DNA of 64,000 nt from Acidobacteriota bacterium. Lineage in GTDB: Bacteria; Acidobacteriota; Vicinamibacteria; Vicinamibacterales; UBA2999. Positions 1-9,280 of the stretch are shown here, one piece after another (within the stretch, counting starts at the first letter, position 1; each line of letters begins with the position of its first letter). Under the pieces are notes generated by a model. The model saw nothing but the letters and a program-made list of their open reading frames with translations. It made no database searches and was not told where the DNA came from. The stretch is taken from the NCBI GenBank assembly GCA_018000455.1, contig JAGNJW010000018.1, forward strand, positions 1-64,000, read 5' to 3'. The position numbers were made by a program, and so were the translations under genes.

Positions 1-1387
1 CCGGCGCCCGTTCGTTGCAAGGGGTCCCCGCCGGCCCGTCTGTGCCCGCGGGCCCCTGCGGGCCCTGAGGCCCTGCCGGACCCGCCGCACCGTCGTTACC
101 CGCCGGGCCTTGCGGACCGGCCGGACCCTGCGCGCCGTCGTTGCCAGGCGTACCCGCCGCGCCGTCGTTGCCCGCGGGACCCTGCGGGCCCTGAGGCCCT
201 GCCGGACCAGCCGCGCCATCGTTACCCGCCGGGCCCTGCGGACCGGCCACACCATCGTTACCTGCCGGGCCTTGCGGACCGGCCGGACCCTGCGCGCCGT
301 CGTTGCCAGGCGCACCCGCCGCACCGTCGTTGCCCGCGGAGCCCTGCGGGCCCTGAGGCCCCTCCGGACCCGCCGCCCCGTCGCTACCCGCCGGACCCTG
401 AGGTCCAGCCGGACCAGCCGCACCGGCCGCACCATCGTTACCCGCGGGACCCTGCGGACCCTGAGGGCCGGCCGGACCAGCCGCACCATCGTTTCCTGCG
501 GGGCCCTGCGGACCAGCCACACCATCGTTACCCGCCGGCCCCTGAGGTCCAGCCGGACCAGCCGCACCGGCCGCACCATCGTTGCCCGCGGAGCCCTGCG
601 GACCCTGAGGCCCGGCCGGACCAGCGGCACCATCGTTACCCGCCGGGCCCTGCGGACCGGCCGGACCCTGCGCGCCGTCGTTGCCAGGCGCACCCGGGGC
701 ACCATCGTTACCCGCCGGGCCTTGCGGACCGGCCGCACCATCGTTACCCGCGGGCCCCTGCGGTCCCAGAGGCCCGGCCGGACCAGCAGCACCATCGTTA
801 CCTGCCGGGCCCTGCGGGCCGATCGCGCCAACTGCACCCTGCGCTCCGGTCGGCCCCTGCGGACCAGCCGCACCAGCGGCCCCCGTCTGACCCACGGCGC
901 CGGCAGGACCTTGCGGTCCGGTCGGGCCCTGCGGCCCCTCGGGTCCGGCAGGACCCGCGCCAATCGCCTCGGCAAGACCACTCAGGTCTGCGTTCAGCAG
1001 CACGAGCCCCTGCGACACCCTCAGCGGCTGGAACACCGGCGACGGCGAGGTGGCGACCTGAATGTAGTAGCGGTCGAGCTCGCTTCCGCTGAACGGCGGC
1101 GTCACGCTGACCACGGCGCGACCGCTGCCGTCGAAACTGCTGAAAGCAAGCAGCACGAAATCGGCGCCGACGGAGAACCGGACGCCAGCGTAGGCGAACC
1201 CAGATCCCTTGGAACTGCCAAGAATCGCGAAGTTCTCACCGGGTGCGCCGGTGACCGTGACGATAGTGGCGGTGCCGGGCACGATCACCGTCTTGCTCAG
1301 GGTCACCACCGGAGCCTGAGCGCGGGCCACGGTCGAAGTCAGTGGCACGGCGACCAGGGCCGCCAGAACCACGGCACAACCCCGCAT
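1..1387 (-). CDS. Secreted collagen-like repeat protein (N-terminal part, runs off left edge)
   Basis: Reading the minus strand from ATG at 1387 gives a signal peptide (about 24 residues ending ARAQ), a compact domain of about 115 residues, then uninterrupted Gly-X-Y triplets from about residue 143 to the window edge, with many GPAG, GPQG and GNDG units. The reading frame stays open for all 462 visible codons. The N-terminal domain is clearly homologous to that of the protein at 45548-46438 (shared elements include PGE-FA, VGAD, GRA-V, TPPF and YIQV-TSPS), so the two genes are paralogs. By analogy the missing C-terminus may be a phage tail-collar domain. Gly-X-Y repeats usually form trimeric rods on the cell surface or outside the cell; the exact role is unknown. 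The GC-rich repeats also create long spurious open frames on the opposite strand. Confidence 0.85.
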   Translation of the reverse strand, partial: MRGCAVVLAALVAVPLTSTVARAQAPVVTLSKTVIVPGTATIVTVTGAPGENFAILGSSKGSGFAYAGVRFSVGADFVLLAFSSFDGSGRAVVSVTPPFSGSELDRYYIQVATSPSPVFQPLRVSQGLVLLNADLSGLAEAIGAGPAGPEGPQGPTGPQGPAGAVGQTGAAGAAGPQGPTGAQGAVGAIGPQGPAGNDGAAGPAGPLGPQGPAGNDGAAGPQGPAGNDGAPGAPGNDGAQGPAGPQGPAGNDGAAGPAGPQGPQGSAGNDGAAGAAGPAGPQGPAGNDGVAGPQGPAGNDGAAGPAGPQGPQGPAGNDGAAGAAGPAGPQGPAGSDGAAGPEGPQGPQGSAGNDGAAGAPGNDGAQGPAGPQGPAGNDGVAGPQGPAGNDGAAGPAGPQGPQGPAGNDGAAGTPGNDGAQGPAGPQGPAGNDGAAGPAGPQGPQGPAGTDGPAGTPCNERAP

Positions 1388-1545
1388 CCACGCTCTACAT
1401 TGTCCGGTTTCAAATAGTCCAACGCGCATCATGTCTGGTCTTCTCCCTGTTCCGGCTGTTCGCCGCTCATCGCTTGAGCACGAACGATGCCATGAGAAAA
1501 ACACAGAAATGTCGGCCAAAAACTCAGATCTGTGCGCGTACGCAC

Positions 1546-1572
1546 GGTGTGCGCACAATTGTGGCGCACACC
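1546..1572. promoter_or_regulatory. 27-bp inverted repeat upstream of the collagen-like gene
   Basis: Perfect 9-base arms (GGTGTGCGC and GCGCACACC) flank a 9-base centre that itself contains the palindrome ACAATTGT. It lies about 160 bases upstream of the collagen-like start and about 100 bases after the ahcY stop. There is no T-run next to it, so an operator is more likely than a terminator. The bound factor is unknown. Confidence 0.4.
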
Positions 1573-1672
1573 GCGCCCCGTTATTGACGAGCAGTGTCAG
1601 CCGGAATTTGCGTACACGACAACGGGCGCGAAGGCCGACGCCCCGCGCCCGTTGGAAGCCGTGCGAAGACGT

Positions 1673-3208
1673 TCAGTACCGGTAGTGCGCGGCCTTGTAG
1701 GGCCCATCCGGCGACACGCCGATGTAGTCGGCCTGCTCCTTCGTAAGCCGCGTGAGCTTCACGCCCAGCTTGTCGAGGTGCAGTCGCGCCACCATCTCAT
1801 CGAGCTTCTTGGGCAGGATGTAGACGCGCTTGGCGTCGTAGCTCGTCCCCGACAGCGTCGGTTTGCCGGTGGCGCTGAAGTGCAAATCGAGCTGTGCGAC
1901 GACCTGGTTGGTGAACGACGAGCTCATCACGAAGCTCGGGTGGCCGGTGGCGCAGCCGAGGTTCAGCAGGCGGCCCTCCGCCAGCACCAGCACCGAGTGC
2001 TCGGGACGCGACGGGGTGGCCTTGAACACCCACTCGTCGTACTGCGGCTTGATCTGCACCCGCGTGGCACCCGACTTCGGCAAGCCTGCCATGTCGATTT
2101 CGTTGTCGAAGTGGCCGATGTTGCCGATGATCGCTTTGTCCTTCATCCGCATCATGTGTTCGACGGTCAGGATGTTCTTGTTGCCCGTGGCCGTGATGAA
2201 GATGTCGGCCGTCTCGATCACCTCATCGAGCGTCGTCACCTGGTAGCCTTCCATCGCCGCCTGCAGCGCGCAGATCGGATCGATCTCGGTGATGATGACG
2301 CGGGCGCCCTGGCCCTTGAGCGCCTGCGCGCAGCCCTTGCCGACGTCGCCGTAGCCGAATACCACGGCCACCTTGGCGGACAGCATCACGTCGCTGGCGC
2401 GGTTCAATCCGTCGATGAGTGAGTGGCGGCAGCCGTAGAGGTTGTCGAACTTGCTCTTGGTCGCCGAGTCGTTGACGTTGATGGCCGGGAAAAGGAGCGT
2501 GTTCGCCGCCGTCATCTCGTAGAGGCGGTGCACGCCGGTCGTGGTCTCTTCGCTCACGCCCTTGATGCCGTCGGCCACCTTCGTCCACACGCCCGGGCGC
2601 GCCTTCAGCTCGCGGCCGAGCGTCTCGAGGATGACGCCCCACTCTTCGGGATCGCTCTCGGGCTTGAACGCGGGAATCTTGCCGCTGGCCTCGTACTCCT
2701 TGGCCTTGTGCACGAACAGCGTGGCGTCGCCGCCGTCGTCGACGATGAGCGAGGGGCCGGCGCCGTCGGGCCACACCAGCGCCTCTACCGTGCACCACCA
2801 GTACTCGGCCAGCGTCTCGCCCTTCCACGCAAACACCGGCGTGCCCTTCGGATTGGCCACCGTGCCGCCGGTTTCCGGACGGCCGACCACCACGGCTGCG
2901 GCCGCATGATCCTGCGTCGAGAAGATGTTGCAGCTCACCCAGCGCACATCCGCGCCGAGTTCGGTCAGCGTCTCGATGAGTACCGCCGTCTGCACCGTCA
3001 TGTGCAGCGAGCCCATGATTTTCGCGCCGGCCAGCGGCTTGGCGGCACCGTACTGCTTGCGCAGCGTCATCAGGCCCGGCATCTCGTGCTCGGCGAGGCG
3101 GATCTCCTGGCGGCCGAAATCGGCGAGCGAGAGGTCCTTGACCTTGAAGGGTTCGCGGCCCGCGTTCCTGGCAGCGTCGTAAGCGTGAACGGTCGTGGCG
3201 GTGGCCAT
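1673..3208 (-). CDS. ahcY: Adenosylhomocysteinase (S-adenosylhomocysteine hydrolase)
   Basis: Cytosolic NAD-dependent enzyme that splits S-adenosylhomocysteine into adenosine and homocysteine, removing the product inhibitor of methyltransferases. The 511-residue product starts [11 protein letters not shown], carries the Rossmann motif GYGDVGKG at about residue 285, substrate-site segments such as [14 protein letters not shown], and ends in the family's PYKAAHYRY tail. The length fits the long bacterial form that has an insertion in the catalytic domain. The start has a good ribosome site (AAGGAGAG) a few bases upstream. It lies 42 bases behind the ArsR/methyltransferase regulator on the same strand, so the two are probably one operon and the regulator probably responds to the enzyme's substrate. 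Confidence 0.97.
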   Translation of the reverse strand: MATATTVHAYDAARNAGREPFKVKDLSLADFGRQEIRLAEHEMPGLMTLRKQYGAAKPLAGAKIMGSLHMTVQTAVLIETLTELGADVRWVSCNIFSTQDHAAAAVVVGRPETGGTVANPKGTPVFAWKGETLAEYWWCTVEALVWPDGAGPSLIVDDGGDATLFVHKAKEYEASGKIPAFKPESDPEEWGVILETLGRELKARPGVWTKVADGIKGVSEETTTGVHRLYEMTAANTLLFPAINVNDSATKSKFDNLYGCRHSLIDGLNRASDVMLSAKVAVVFGYGDVGKGCAQALKGQGARVIITEIDPICALQAAMEGYQVTTLDEVIETADIFITATGNKNILTVEHMMRMKDKAIIGNIGHFDNEIDMAGLPKSGATRVQIKPQYDEWVFKATPSRPEHSVLVLAEGRLLNLGCATGHPSFVMSSSFTNQVVAQLDLHFSATGKPTLSGTSYDAKRVYILPKKLDEMVARLHLDKLGVKLTRLTKEQADYIGVSPDGPYKAAHYRY

Positions 3209-3250
3209 GTGTCTCTCCTTGCTACAAGTGTTGGAAGTGTCGAACGTCGT

Positions 3251-4219
3251 CTATCTGGTCGCGACGGCGCGAAAGAGCGCCGGGCCCTTCGCCGTCGCCT
3301 CGGTCGGCAGGCCATCGAAGCGCACGTCGGTGAAGCCCGCGCTCTCCAGCCACCGGCGGATCTGCGGCTCGGCGAACCCGAGCCACACATGTCCCATCTG
3401 CTGCTGGTAGTCGCTGCGGTCGTGGGGCAGCATGTCCACGATGAGCACGCGGCCGCCCGGCTGCACGACGCGCCCGGCCTCCGCGATGGCGCGCCCGGGA
3501 TCGGGCACGTGGTGCAGCACCAGCGCGAGCACGGCGATGTCGAGCTGTCGATCGTCGACGGGCAGCGCTTCGAGGGCGCCGCGCCGGACCTCCACGTTGG
3601 CCATCGTCGCAAGGCGCGCGCGCGCAGCCGCCAGCATCTCGGCCGAAGCGTCGACGGCCACGACCTGCGCGACGTACGGCGCCAGCAGGGCACTCAGTTG
3701 CCCGGTGCCGCATCCGAGGTCGCCGACGCGGAGCCGCCGGTCGAGCATCGCCAGCGCGGCGTCGAACTGGAACTGCTGGCCGAAGAGCTCGGCGCGCAGG
3801 TGGTCCCACTGGCCTGACGCCGACGAGAAGAACTGGGCCGACTTGGAGCGGCGCTCGGCGAGCACCGATTCGGCGCGCCGCGCGTCCTGCTCGGCGGTGG
3901 AGGTCTCGCTCGCCTGCTCACGAATGAGCGGCCAGAGGCGCGCCGCCGGCTGGTCGAGCGACGTCGACAGGCCGTAGTAGCGAGACGTGCCGTCGCGGCG
4001 CGAGACGACCCAGCCGCCGTCGGCCAGGGTCTTGAGATGCCGGCTCACGGTCGACTGCGGCAACTGCAGCACCGCACATAGCTCGGTGACGGTGAATTCG
4101 TGCCGCTCGAGCAGGGTCAGGACACGGCACCGCACCGGGTCGGCGAGCGTCGTCATGTGCTCCAGCAACCGTGGCAGATTGGAGCGATCGGCGATGGCGA
4201 GGACGCGCTTCGTATTCAT
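3251..4219 (-). CDS. ArsR-family regulator fused to a SAM-dependent methyltransferase fold (SahR-like)
   Basis: 322 residues from the ATG at 4219. Residues about 15-90 form an ArsR winged helix (ADPVRCRVLTLL, then the recognition helix around QSTVSRHLKTL). Residues about 160-320 form a class I methyltransferase fold with the SAM-binding motif VGDLGCGTGQL at 165-175 and an acidic motif II (VVAVDAS). This is the architecture of SahR, the SAH-sensing repressor of methyl-cycle genes in Proteobacteria. Placement directly before ahcY supports the same role here; a real methyltransferase activity cannot be excluded. A TTG 39 bases further upstream is possible, but the ATG begins the conserved part. 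A paralog with the same architecture sits before metH at 20751. A 24-bp palindrome overlaps the start and suggests autoregulation. Confidence 0.88.
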   Translation of the reverse strand: MNTKRVLAIADRSNLPRLLEHMTTLADPVRCRVLTLLERHEFTVTELCAVLQLPQSTVSRHLKTLADGGWVVSRRDGTSRYYGLSTSLDQPAARLWPLIREQASETSTAEQDARRAESVLAERRSKSAQFFSSASGQWDHLRAELFGQQFQFDAALAMLDRRLRVGDLGCGTGQLSALLAPYVAQVVAVDASAEMLAAARARLATMANVEVRRGALEALPVDDRQLDIAVLALVLHHVPDPGRAIAEAGRVVQPGGRVLIVDMLPHDRSDYQQQMGHVWLGFAEPQIRRWLESAGFTDVRFDGLPTEATAKGPALFRAVATR

Positions 4220-4246
4220 CCGTAAATCCGGATGTAAGGATATATC
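4218..4246. promoter_or_regulatory. Putative operator/promoter of the ArsR/methyltransferase-ahcY operon
   Basis: Positions 4218-4241 form a 24-bp imperfect palindrome centred on ATCCGGAT. Each half reads ATCC-N-TA-N-ATCC towards the centre, and 10 of 12 positions pair. It covers the ATG at 4219. A second palindrome, GATATATC (4239-4246), touches it and could serve as the -10 box. ArsR proteins bind such AT-containing palindromes over promoters, so this is the best candidate site for the regulator encoded here. Confidence 0.5.
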
Positions 4247-4337
4247 GCCGCCGGCCAACTAGTCAAGGCGGCCCGCTCCAACCATTCCACCGTCCCGCGC
4301 CGTCTATATTCCCGACGCGTATACGCGGCAGGCACCT

Positions 4338-4682
4338 ATGCCTCAAGACCGGCTTCGTCCCGATCGTTTTCTGCCGCTGCCCCTGGCGTGGCTCGACATC
4401 CTCCTCGCGCTCTCCGCCGACGACCTGCATGGCTACGCCGTGATGCAGGCGGTGGCGCGGCAATCGGAGTCCACGCTGCACCCCGGCACCCTCTACCGCG
4501 CGCTGGCGCGCCTGCTCGAATCGCACCTGATCGTCGAACTCGACGAGCGCCCCTCGCCAGGCGATGACGAGCGGCGGCGCTACTACCGCGTCACGGCACT
4601 CGGACGCGCCGTCGCCCGCGCCGAGGCCGAACGGCTCGAGCGGATCGTGGCCCGCGCGCACGCCGCGCGTCTTTTCGCCTGA
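4338..4682 (+). CDS. PadR-family transcriptional regulator
   Basis: 114-residue winged-helix repressor. The core reads LDILLALSADDLHGYAVMQAV, then a wing segment LHPGTLYRALARLLESHLI and a C-terminal helix rich in Ala, Glu and Arg for dimerisation. This is the short PadR form. It lies five bases before the orphan permease at 4688, an arrangement repeated many times in acidobacterial genomes, so it most likely controls that permease. A possible -10 box (TATATT, 4305-4310) lies 27 bases upstream of the ATG. The ligand cannot be read from the sequence. Confidence 0.9.
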   Translation: MPQDRLRPDRFLPLPLAWLDILLALSADDLHGYAVMQAVARQSESTLHPGTLYRALARLLESHLIVELDERPSPGDDERRRYYRVTALGRAVARAEAERLERIVARAHAARLFA

Positions 4683-4687
4683 CCCTC

Positions 4688-7423
4688 ATGCCAGACACGG
4701 TCCCGCGCCTCGTCGCCTTGGCCCTCTTGGCCTATCCCGCGCAGTTCCGCGCCCGCTTCGGCAAGGACCTTGCCGCCGCGCTGGCCGAACGCTGGCACCG
4801 CCTCGACGGCACGGCCACACGCCTTCGCCTGGAGCAGCGCGCGCGCCTGGTCACGACGGCCATCGGATCTGGGCTGGCCGAACGCGGCGCGGCCATCCGG
4901 CGCCAGACCTGGCGCACCCATCGTCCGCATCTCTACCAGCCAACCGGGAGACATGCCTCCATGTGGGACCGCCTTCGTTTCGACGTCACGGCCGCCGTTC
5001 GCGGACTGGCCTCGGCACGCTCCTTCACCGCCCTGACCGTGCTCGCCCTGGCCCTCGGCCTCGGCGCCAACAGCGCCGTCTTCGCGGTCGTCAACGGTGT
5101 GCTGCTCAAGCCACTGCCCTACGCGCAGCCAGAACGCCTGGCCATGCTGTGGAGTGAAAACCCGCGGATGGGCGGCCAGACGAATCCGCTGTCGCCGGCC
5201 AACTTCGACGATCTGCGCCGCATGAGCCACTCGTTCGAGGCGCTCGAGTACGCGCTGTCGTTCAACGTCCGCGCCGCAATCGAGGGCCGGGAGGATCAAG
5301 GCGTCGTGCAGATCATGCGCGTGGGTCCCACGATGCTCGATCTGCTGGGCCTGCAGCCGCAGCTCGGGCGGTCGATGATGCCAGGCGACAGGGACGTGGC
5401 CGTGCTGAGCGATCACGCCTGGCGCGCCCGCTTCGGCGCCGACCCCTCGGTGGTCGGCCGGCGGATCGCCCTCAGCGGCAACGAAGCGCTCACGATCGTC
5501 GGCGTCGCGTCCGAGGCGTTCGTGTTCCCGCTCCGCGACATGCTGTGGCAGCCCGGCACGACGACCTCGGCGGCTGTCGACCTGTGGGCGCCGATGTTCT
5601 TCGAAGGGCCGCCCTTCGTCGACGCCAGTGGCAGCTACGTCCGCGCGTTCCATGCCTTGATGGCCGTCGGCCGCCTGAAGCCTGGGATCACCGCCGCCGC
5701 GGCCGATGCCGAGATGCGCGTGCACGCGCGGACGCTGGCAGAGCGCTATCCGGTCACCAACGACGGGTGGGGGGCGCGCGTCGTCGGGCTGCACGATCAG
5801 GCCACGGGAGCCGTGCGGATGGCGATGGTCGTGCTCCAGGCCGGCGCGCTGCTGCTGCTGCTCATGGCCGCCGTCAACGTGACCAACCTGGTCCTGGCGC
5901 GGTCACTGGCCCGGCAGCGCGAACTCGCCGTCCGCTCGGCGCTCGGCGCCAGCGCCCGCCAGCTCGTCCGGCAGGCGCTCATCGAGAGCCTGCTGCTCAC
6001 CGCCGTGGCACTGGCGCTGGCCACTCTGGCCGGCACCTGGATGGTGCGGGCGTTGGTCGCGCTGGCACCGGCCACCGTGCCACGGCTGGGCGAGGTGAGT
6101 GCCGACGCGACGACCTTCGCTGCCTCGACGGCACTCGCGCTCGTCATCGGCCTGGCTCTGGCCATCGTCCCGGCGTGGGTGGCGGCGCACGCCGACGTGC
6201 GCGGCGTGCTGCAGGACGGCTCGCGCGGCGTCGCCGGCGCCTCGCACGGCGGTCGCCGCCTGCGCACGATGTTGGTGGTGGCGGAAGTCGCGCTCGCGGT
6301 CGTCATCACCGTGCAGGCCGGACTGCTCTTCCGGAGCTTCTCGGCGCTGCTCGACACCGACCCGGGGTTCACGGCCGACCACCTGCTGACCCTGCAGATG
6401 ACGACCCCCGACCATCTGAAAGCCCTCGATGCGCGGCGCGCCTTCTACGAGGCATGGTTCACCCGCGTGGCCGCGCTTCCCGGCGTGAGCGCGGTGGGCG
6501 GCACGACGCGGATCCCCCTGGGCAGCTCGAACGTCACGACGTCGGTGCGTGTGGAGGGCAACACGGCGCCAGCCGCGGCACTCCCGGAAGTCGAGTTCCG
6601 GCGCGGTTCCCCCGACTACTTCCGCGCCATGGGCATGCCGATGCGGCGCGGCCGCGGGTTCCTGCCGAGCGAGCTGCCGAGCGATCCGCCGGTGGTGGTG
6701 ATCAACGAGACGATGGCGCGGCTGGTCTTCGCGAGCGCCGATCCGATCGGCCGCCGCCTCCAGACCGGACCGGACCCGGGCGGGACGTGGCTCACCGTGG
6801 TCGGCGTCGTTGGCGACGTGCATCACAGCTCGCTCGAGGCGGCTCCACCGCCCGAGCTCTACCTGAACATGCTGCACAACCCTGCAACTGCGCCGTTCAT
6901 GGCCGTGCGCACGACCGGCGATCCGCTGGCCCTCGTGGAGACACTGCGAGCGGTGGCCACAGATCTCGACCCGCGCCTGGCGCTCTACGACATCCGCACG
7001 ATGAGCGACTTGCGTCGCGCATCCCTGGCGGAGCGCCAGTTCGTCCTCACCCTCGTGGCGGGGCTCGGTGTTCTCGCGCTCGCGCTGGCCGTGGTCGGCG
7101 TCTACGGCGTGCTGGCGCTCGTCGTCGCCGAGCGCACCTCAGAACTGGGCCTGCGCATGGCCCTCGGCGCCGCGCCGGCGTCGGTCATTGCACTCGTCAT
7201 CGGCCAGGCGCTGCGCCTGACCGGCATCGGCGTGGCCCTGGGCCTCGTGTTCGCGGTTGGCGCCGCGACCGCCACGCGGAGCGTGCTGGTCGGCGTCACG
7301 GCCTACGATCCGCTGACCTATGTGGCGGTGCCGCTGCTGATCGTCCTCGGCGCCACCATTGCCGCCGTGGCGCCGGCCCGGCGCGCCCTCGGCGTCGACC
7401 CGGCGACGGTGTTGCAGGCCTGA
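4688..7423 (+). CDS. Orphan FtsX/MacB-type ABC permease (ADOP family) with permease-prefix N-terminus
   Basis: 911-residue inner-membrane protein. Residues 1 to about 90 are a soluble prefix (LLAYPAQFRARFGKDLA) typical of permeases paired with PadR regulators. The core then has a first membrane helix (SFTALTVLALALGLGANSAVF), a periplasmic MacB-like domain, three helices with the FtsX signature VTNLVLARSLARQRELAVRSALGAS, and a second periplasmic domain plus helices ending ALGVDPATVLQA. That is two fused permease halves. No ATPase gene is adjacent, which defines the 'orphan' class. MacB relatives export peptides or lipoproteins or act as mechanotransmitters; the substrate here is unknown. It is the likely target of the PadR regulator just upstream. 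Confidence 0.92.
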   Translation: MPDTVPRLVALALLAYPAQFRARFGKDLAAALAERWHRLDGTATRLRLEQRARLVTTAIGSGLAERGAAIRRQTWRTHRPHLYQPTGRHASMWDRLRFDVTAAVRGLASARSFTALTVLALALGLGANSAVFAVVNGVLLKPLPYAQPERLAMLWSENPRMGGQTNPLSPANFDDLRRMSHSFEALEYALSFNVRAAIEGREDQGVVQIMRVGPTMLDLLGLQPQLGRSMMPGDRDVAVLSDHAWRARFGADPSVVGRRIALSGNEALTIVGVASEAFVFPLRDMLWQPGTTTSAAVDLWAPMFFEGPPFVDASGSYVRAFHALMAVGRLKPGITAAAADAEMRVHARTLAERYPVTNDGWGARVVGLHDQATGAVRMAMVVLQAGALLLLLMAAVNVTNLVLARSLARQRELAVRSALGASARQLVRQALIESLLLTAVALALATLAGTWMVRALVALAPATVPRLGEVSADATTFAASTALALVIGLALAIVPAWVAAHADVRGVLQDGSRGVAGASHGGRRLRTMLVVAEVALAVVITVQAGLLFRSFSALLDTDPGFTADHLLTLQMTTPDHLKALDARRAFYEAWFTRVAALPGVSAVGGTTRIPLGSSNVTTSVRVEGNTAPAAALPEVEFRRGSPDYFRAMGMPMRRGRGFLPSELPSDPPVVVINETMARLVFASADPIGRRLQTGPDPGGTWLTVVGVVGDVHHSSLEAAPPPELYLNMLHNPATAPFMAVRTTGDPLALVETLRAVATDLDPRLALYDIRTMSDLRRASLAERQFVLTLVAGLGVLALALAVVGVYGVLALVVAERTSELGLRMALGAAPASVIALVIGQALRLTGIGVALGLVFAVGAATATRSVLVGVTAYDPLTYVAVPLLIVLGATIAAVAPARRALGVDPATVLQA

Positions 7424-7432
7424 GGGCCGGCG

Positions 7433-9268
7433 TCAGGCAAGCGCGGTCTCGAGCTCGCTCACGAGCCGATCGAAGCGGGCGACGAGCGCGCGAATCGCGG
7501 TGGGCTGCGACAGATCGACGCCCGCCTGCTTCAACAGGGTCATCGGATGACCGCTGCCGCCGGCCCTGAGCAGGTCGAGATACCGGCTGACGCCTTCGTC
7601 ACGGCGCGCGGAATCGGGGCTGCCCACCGCTTCCATCAACGCCGCCGTCGATGCCATGCAGGTGGCGTACTGATAGACGTAGTACGGGGCTTGGAAGAAA
7701 TGCGGGATGCGTGCCCAGGTCCACGCCGTGCGCTCGTCGCGCGCGATCGCGTCCCCCCAGTAGGATTCGACGGTCTTGGCGTAGAGTTCCCCGAGCGCAT
7801 CGGCCGTGACCGGCTCGTCCCGTTCCACCATCCGGTGGGCCTCGAGCTCGTAGTCGGCGAACACGACCTGGTTGTAGAAGGTGCCGACGATGCCGTCGAT
7901 GGCGTGCTGCAGGAGCAGCGTGCGCTCCTCGACGGAGGTCGCCCGCGCCAGCATGAACTCGAGCAGCAGTTCCTCGTTGAGGGTCGACGGCACTTCGGCC
8001 ACGAAGATGGTGTAGCCGGCGTAGACGAAGGGCTGGCTGCTGTGCGCGAGCCAGGTGTGCATCGAATGGCCCATTTCGTGGGCCAGGGTGAAGACAGCGT
8101 CGAGGGTGTCGTTGTAGTTGAGCAGCATGTACGGGTGGGCCCCGTAGACCGGCGCGGAGTAGGCGCCGCTGCGCTTGCCCTTGTTCTCGTAGACATCGAT
8201 CCAGCGCTGGTCGAAGGCGTCGCGGACGCGGGCCTGGTAGTCGGCGCCTAGTCGGGCGGTCGACTCGACAATCCACTCGCGGACATCGTCGTAGCGGTAC
8301 TGCACGTCGTGCACGACGAGCGGCACGTAGGTGTCGGCCGGCGTGTAGGTGTCGAGGCCGAGCACCTTCGCGCGGAGGCGGTGGTAGCGCTGGAAGGGCT
8401 CGACGCCGGCGCGCGCTTCGGCAATGAGGGTGGTCACGACATCGGTCGGAATCGCGTTACCGAAGAGGGCCGCCTGGAGCGTGCTCTCATAGCCGCGCGC
8501 CCGGGCCTGGAACCAGTCGCGGTGCAGCACGCTGTTGTAGATCGACGCAAACGTGTTGCGGGTCCCGCCGAACACGTCGTAATGCGCGTCGAAGACCGCC
8601 TTGCGATCGGCGGCGACGCGGCTGGTGGCCAGGATGCGGCGGTAGTTGCCGTAGGTGCACTCGACCTGGGTCCCGTTGCTGAGAGTGACGGCCGGGAACT
8701 TGGCGTCGGCGGTCGAGAGCGCCTCGTAGACATCCTTGGGCGCGCCAGCCAGCCGCGACGAGAGCGAGAGCAGCCGTTCGCCCGGCAGGTCGAGCACGTG
8801 CGCCTGCTTGCGGAACAGGTCCTCGACGGCGAAGCGGTAGACGGCGAGCGCCGGGTCGGCAGTCATCCAGCCGTGAATCGTCTCGAGGGCGACGGTCAGC
8901 AGTTCCGGATTGAACCAGGACGTGGCGTGCTCGAGGCGGGCGAAGAGCAACTGGATGCGTTGACGCCGCGCCGCCGACGCGTTGTCACGCTGGTCCTGGT
9001 CGTGGGTGAGCGACGGGTAGTACCAGACGCGGTAGCTCAGTTGCCCGATGGCATCGTGGGCCTCGAGCGCGGCTCTGAGTCGCGCGCCGCTCGTACCGAG
9101 CGTGCCCGAGAACGCCTTGAACTCGCCGATGCGGCGTTCGAGTTCGACCACCGCCCCGTCCCACGCCTCCCACGAAGGGAAAATCGCCGACAGATCCCAG
9201 GTGTGAGCGGGATCGATTTCAGACCGTTCGGGGGTAACGAGCGCGGTCGCAGCAGCCATCCCTCTCAT
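7433..9268 (-). CDS. pepF: Oligoendopeptidase F (M3 family zinc metallopeptidase)
   Basis: 611-residue cytosolic zinc peptidase that cleaves short peptides. The zinc motif HEMGH lies at residues 397-401 and the third-ligand region follows in FVAEVPSTLNEELLLEF. The N-terminal half is the helical domain of M3B enzymes (TWDLSAIFPSWEAW near the start). Length fits PepF (about 600). The first ATG is at 9268; an ATG three codons later (9259) is equally possible, and a TAACAT box next to it suggests a very short leader. It is 12 bases behind the DedA/disulfide-reductase gene, so it may be the last gene of the thr-containing operon. It converges with the permease gene, nine bases apart. Confidence 0.95.
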   Translation of the reverse strand: MRGMAAATALVTPERSEIDPAHTWDLSAIFPSWEAWDGAVVELERRIGEFKAFSGTLGTSGARLRAALEAHDAIGQLSYRVWYYPSLTHDQDQRDNASAARRQRIQLLFARLEHATSWFNPELLTVALETIHGWMTADPALAVYRFAVEDLFRKQAHVLDLPGERLLSLSSRLAGAPKDVYEALSTADAKFPAVTLSNGTQVECTYGNYRRILATSRVAADRKAVFDAHYDVFGGTRNTFASIYNSVLHRDWFQARARGYESTLQAALFGNAIPTDVVTTLIAEARAGVEPFQRYHRLRAKVLGLDTYTPADTYVPLVVHDVQYRYDDVREWIVESTARLGADYQARVRDAFDQRWIDVYENKGKRSGAYSAPVYGAHPYMLLNYNDTLDAVFTLAHEMGHSMHTWLAHSSQPFVYAGYTIFVAEVPSTLNEELLLEFMLARATSVEERTLLLQHAIDGIVGTFYNQVVFADYELEAHRMVERDEPVTADALGELYAKTVESYWGDAIARDERTAWTWARIPHFFQAPYYVYQYATCMASTAALMEAVGSPDSARRDEGVSRYLDLLRAGGSGHPMTLLKQAGVDLSQPTAIRALVARFDRLVSELETALA

Positions 9269-9280
9269 GTTACCCGTGGG

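Noticed and set aside
60-900. CRISPR-like regular repeats
   Set aside because: The repetition is the degenerate Gly-X-Y coding repeat; there are no constant repeats with unique spacers and no cas genes.
110-1417. Long plus-strand open frame rich in Arg and Thr
   Set aside because: It is the antisense of the collagen-like gene; GC-rich triplet repeats keep all frames open. The minus-strand reading has a signal peptide, a domain shared with another gene and perfect Gly-X-Y periodicity.
3209-3250. SAH or SAM riboswitch before ahcY
   Set aside because: Only 42 bases separate the genes, too short for these riboswitch classes, and no conserved core is visible. The metH start likewise has no leader.
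2423-3817. 464-codon plus-strand frame
   Set aside because: Opposite to ahcY and the ArsR/methyltransferase gene, both strongly supported; the sequence has the Arg/His/Gly-rich composition of a GC shadow frame.
4688-7423. MacB macrolide exporter
   Set aside because: There is no ATPase domain or ATPase gene; domain duplication and the PadR link place it in the orphan permease family.
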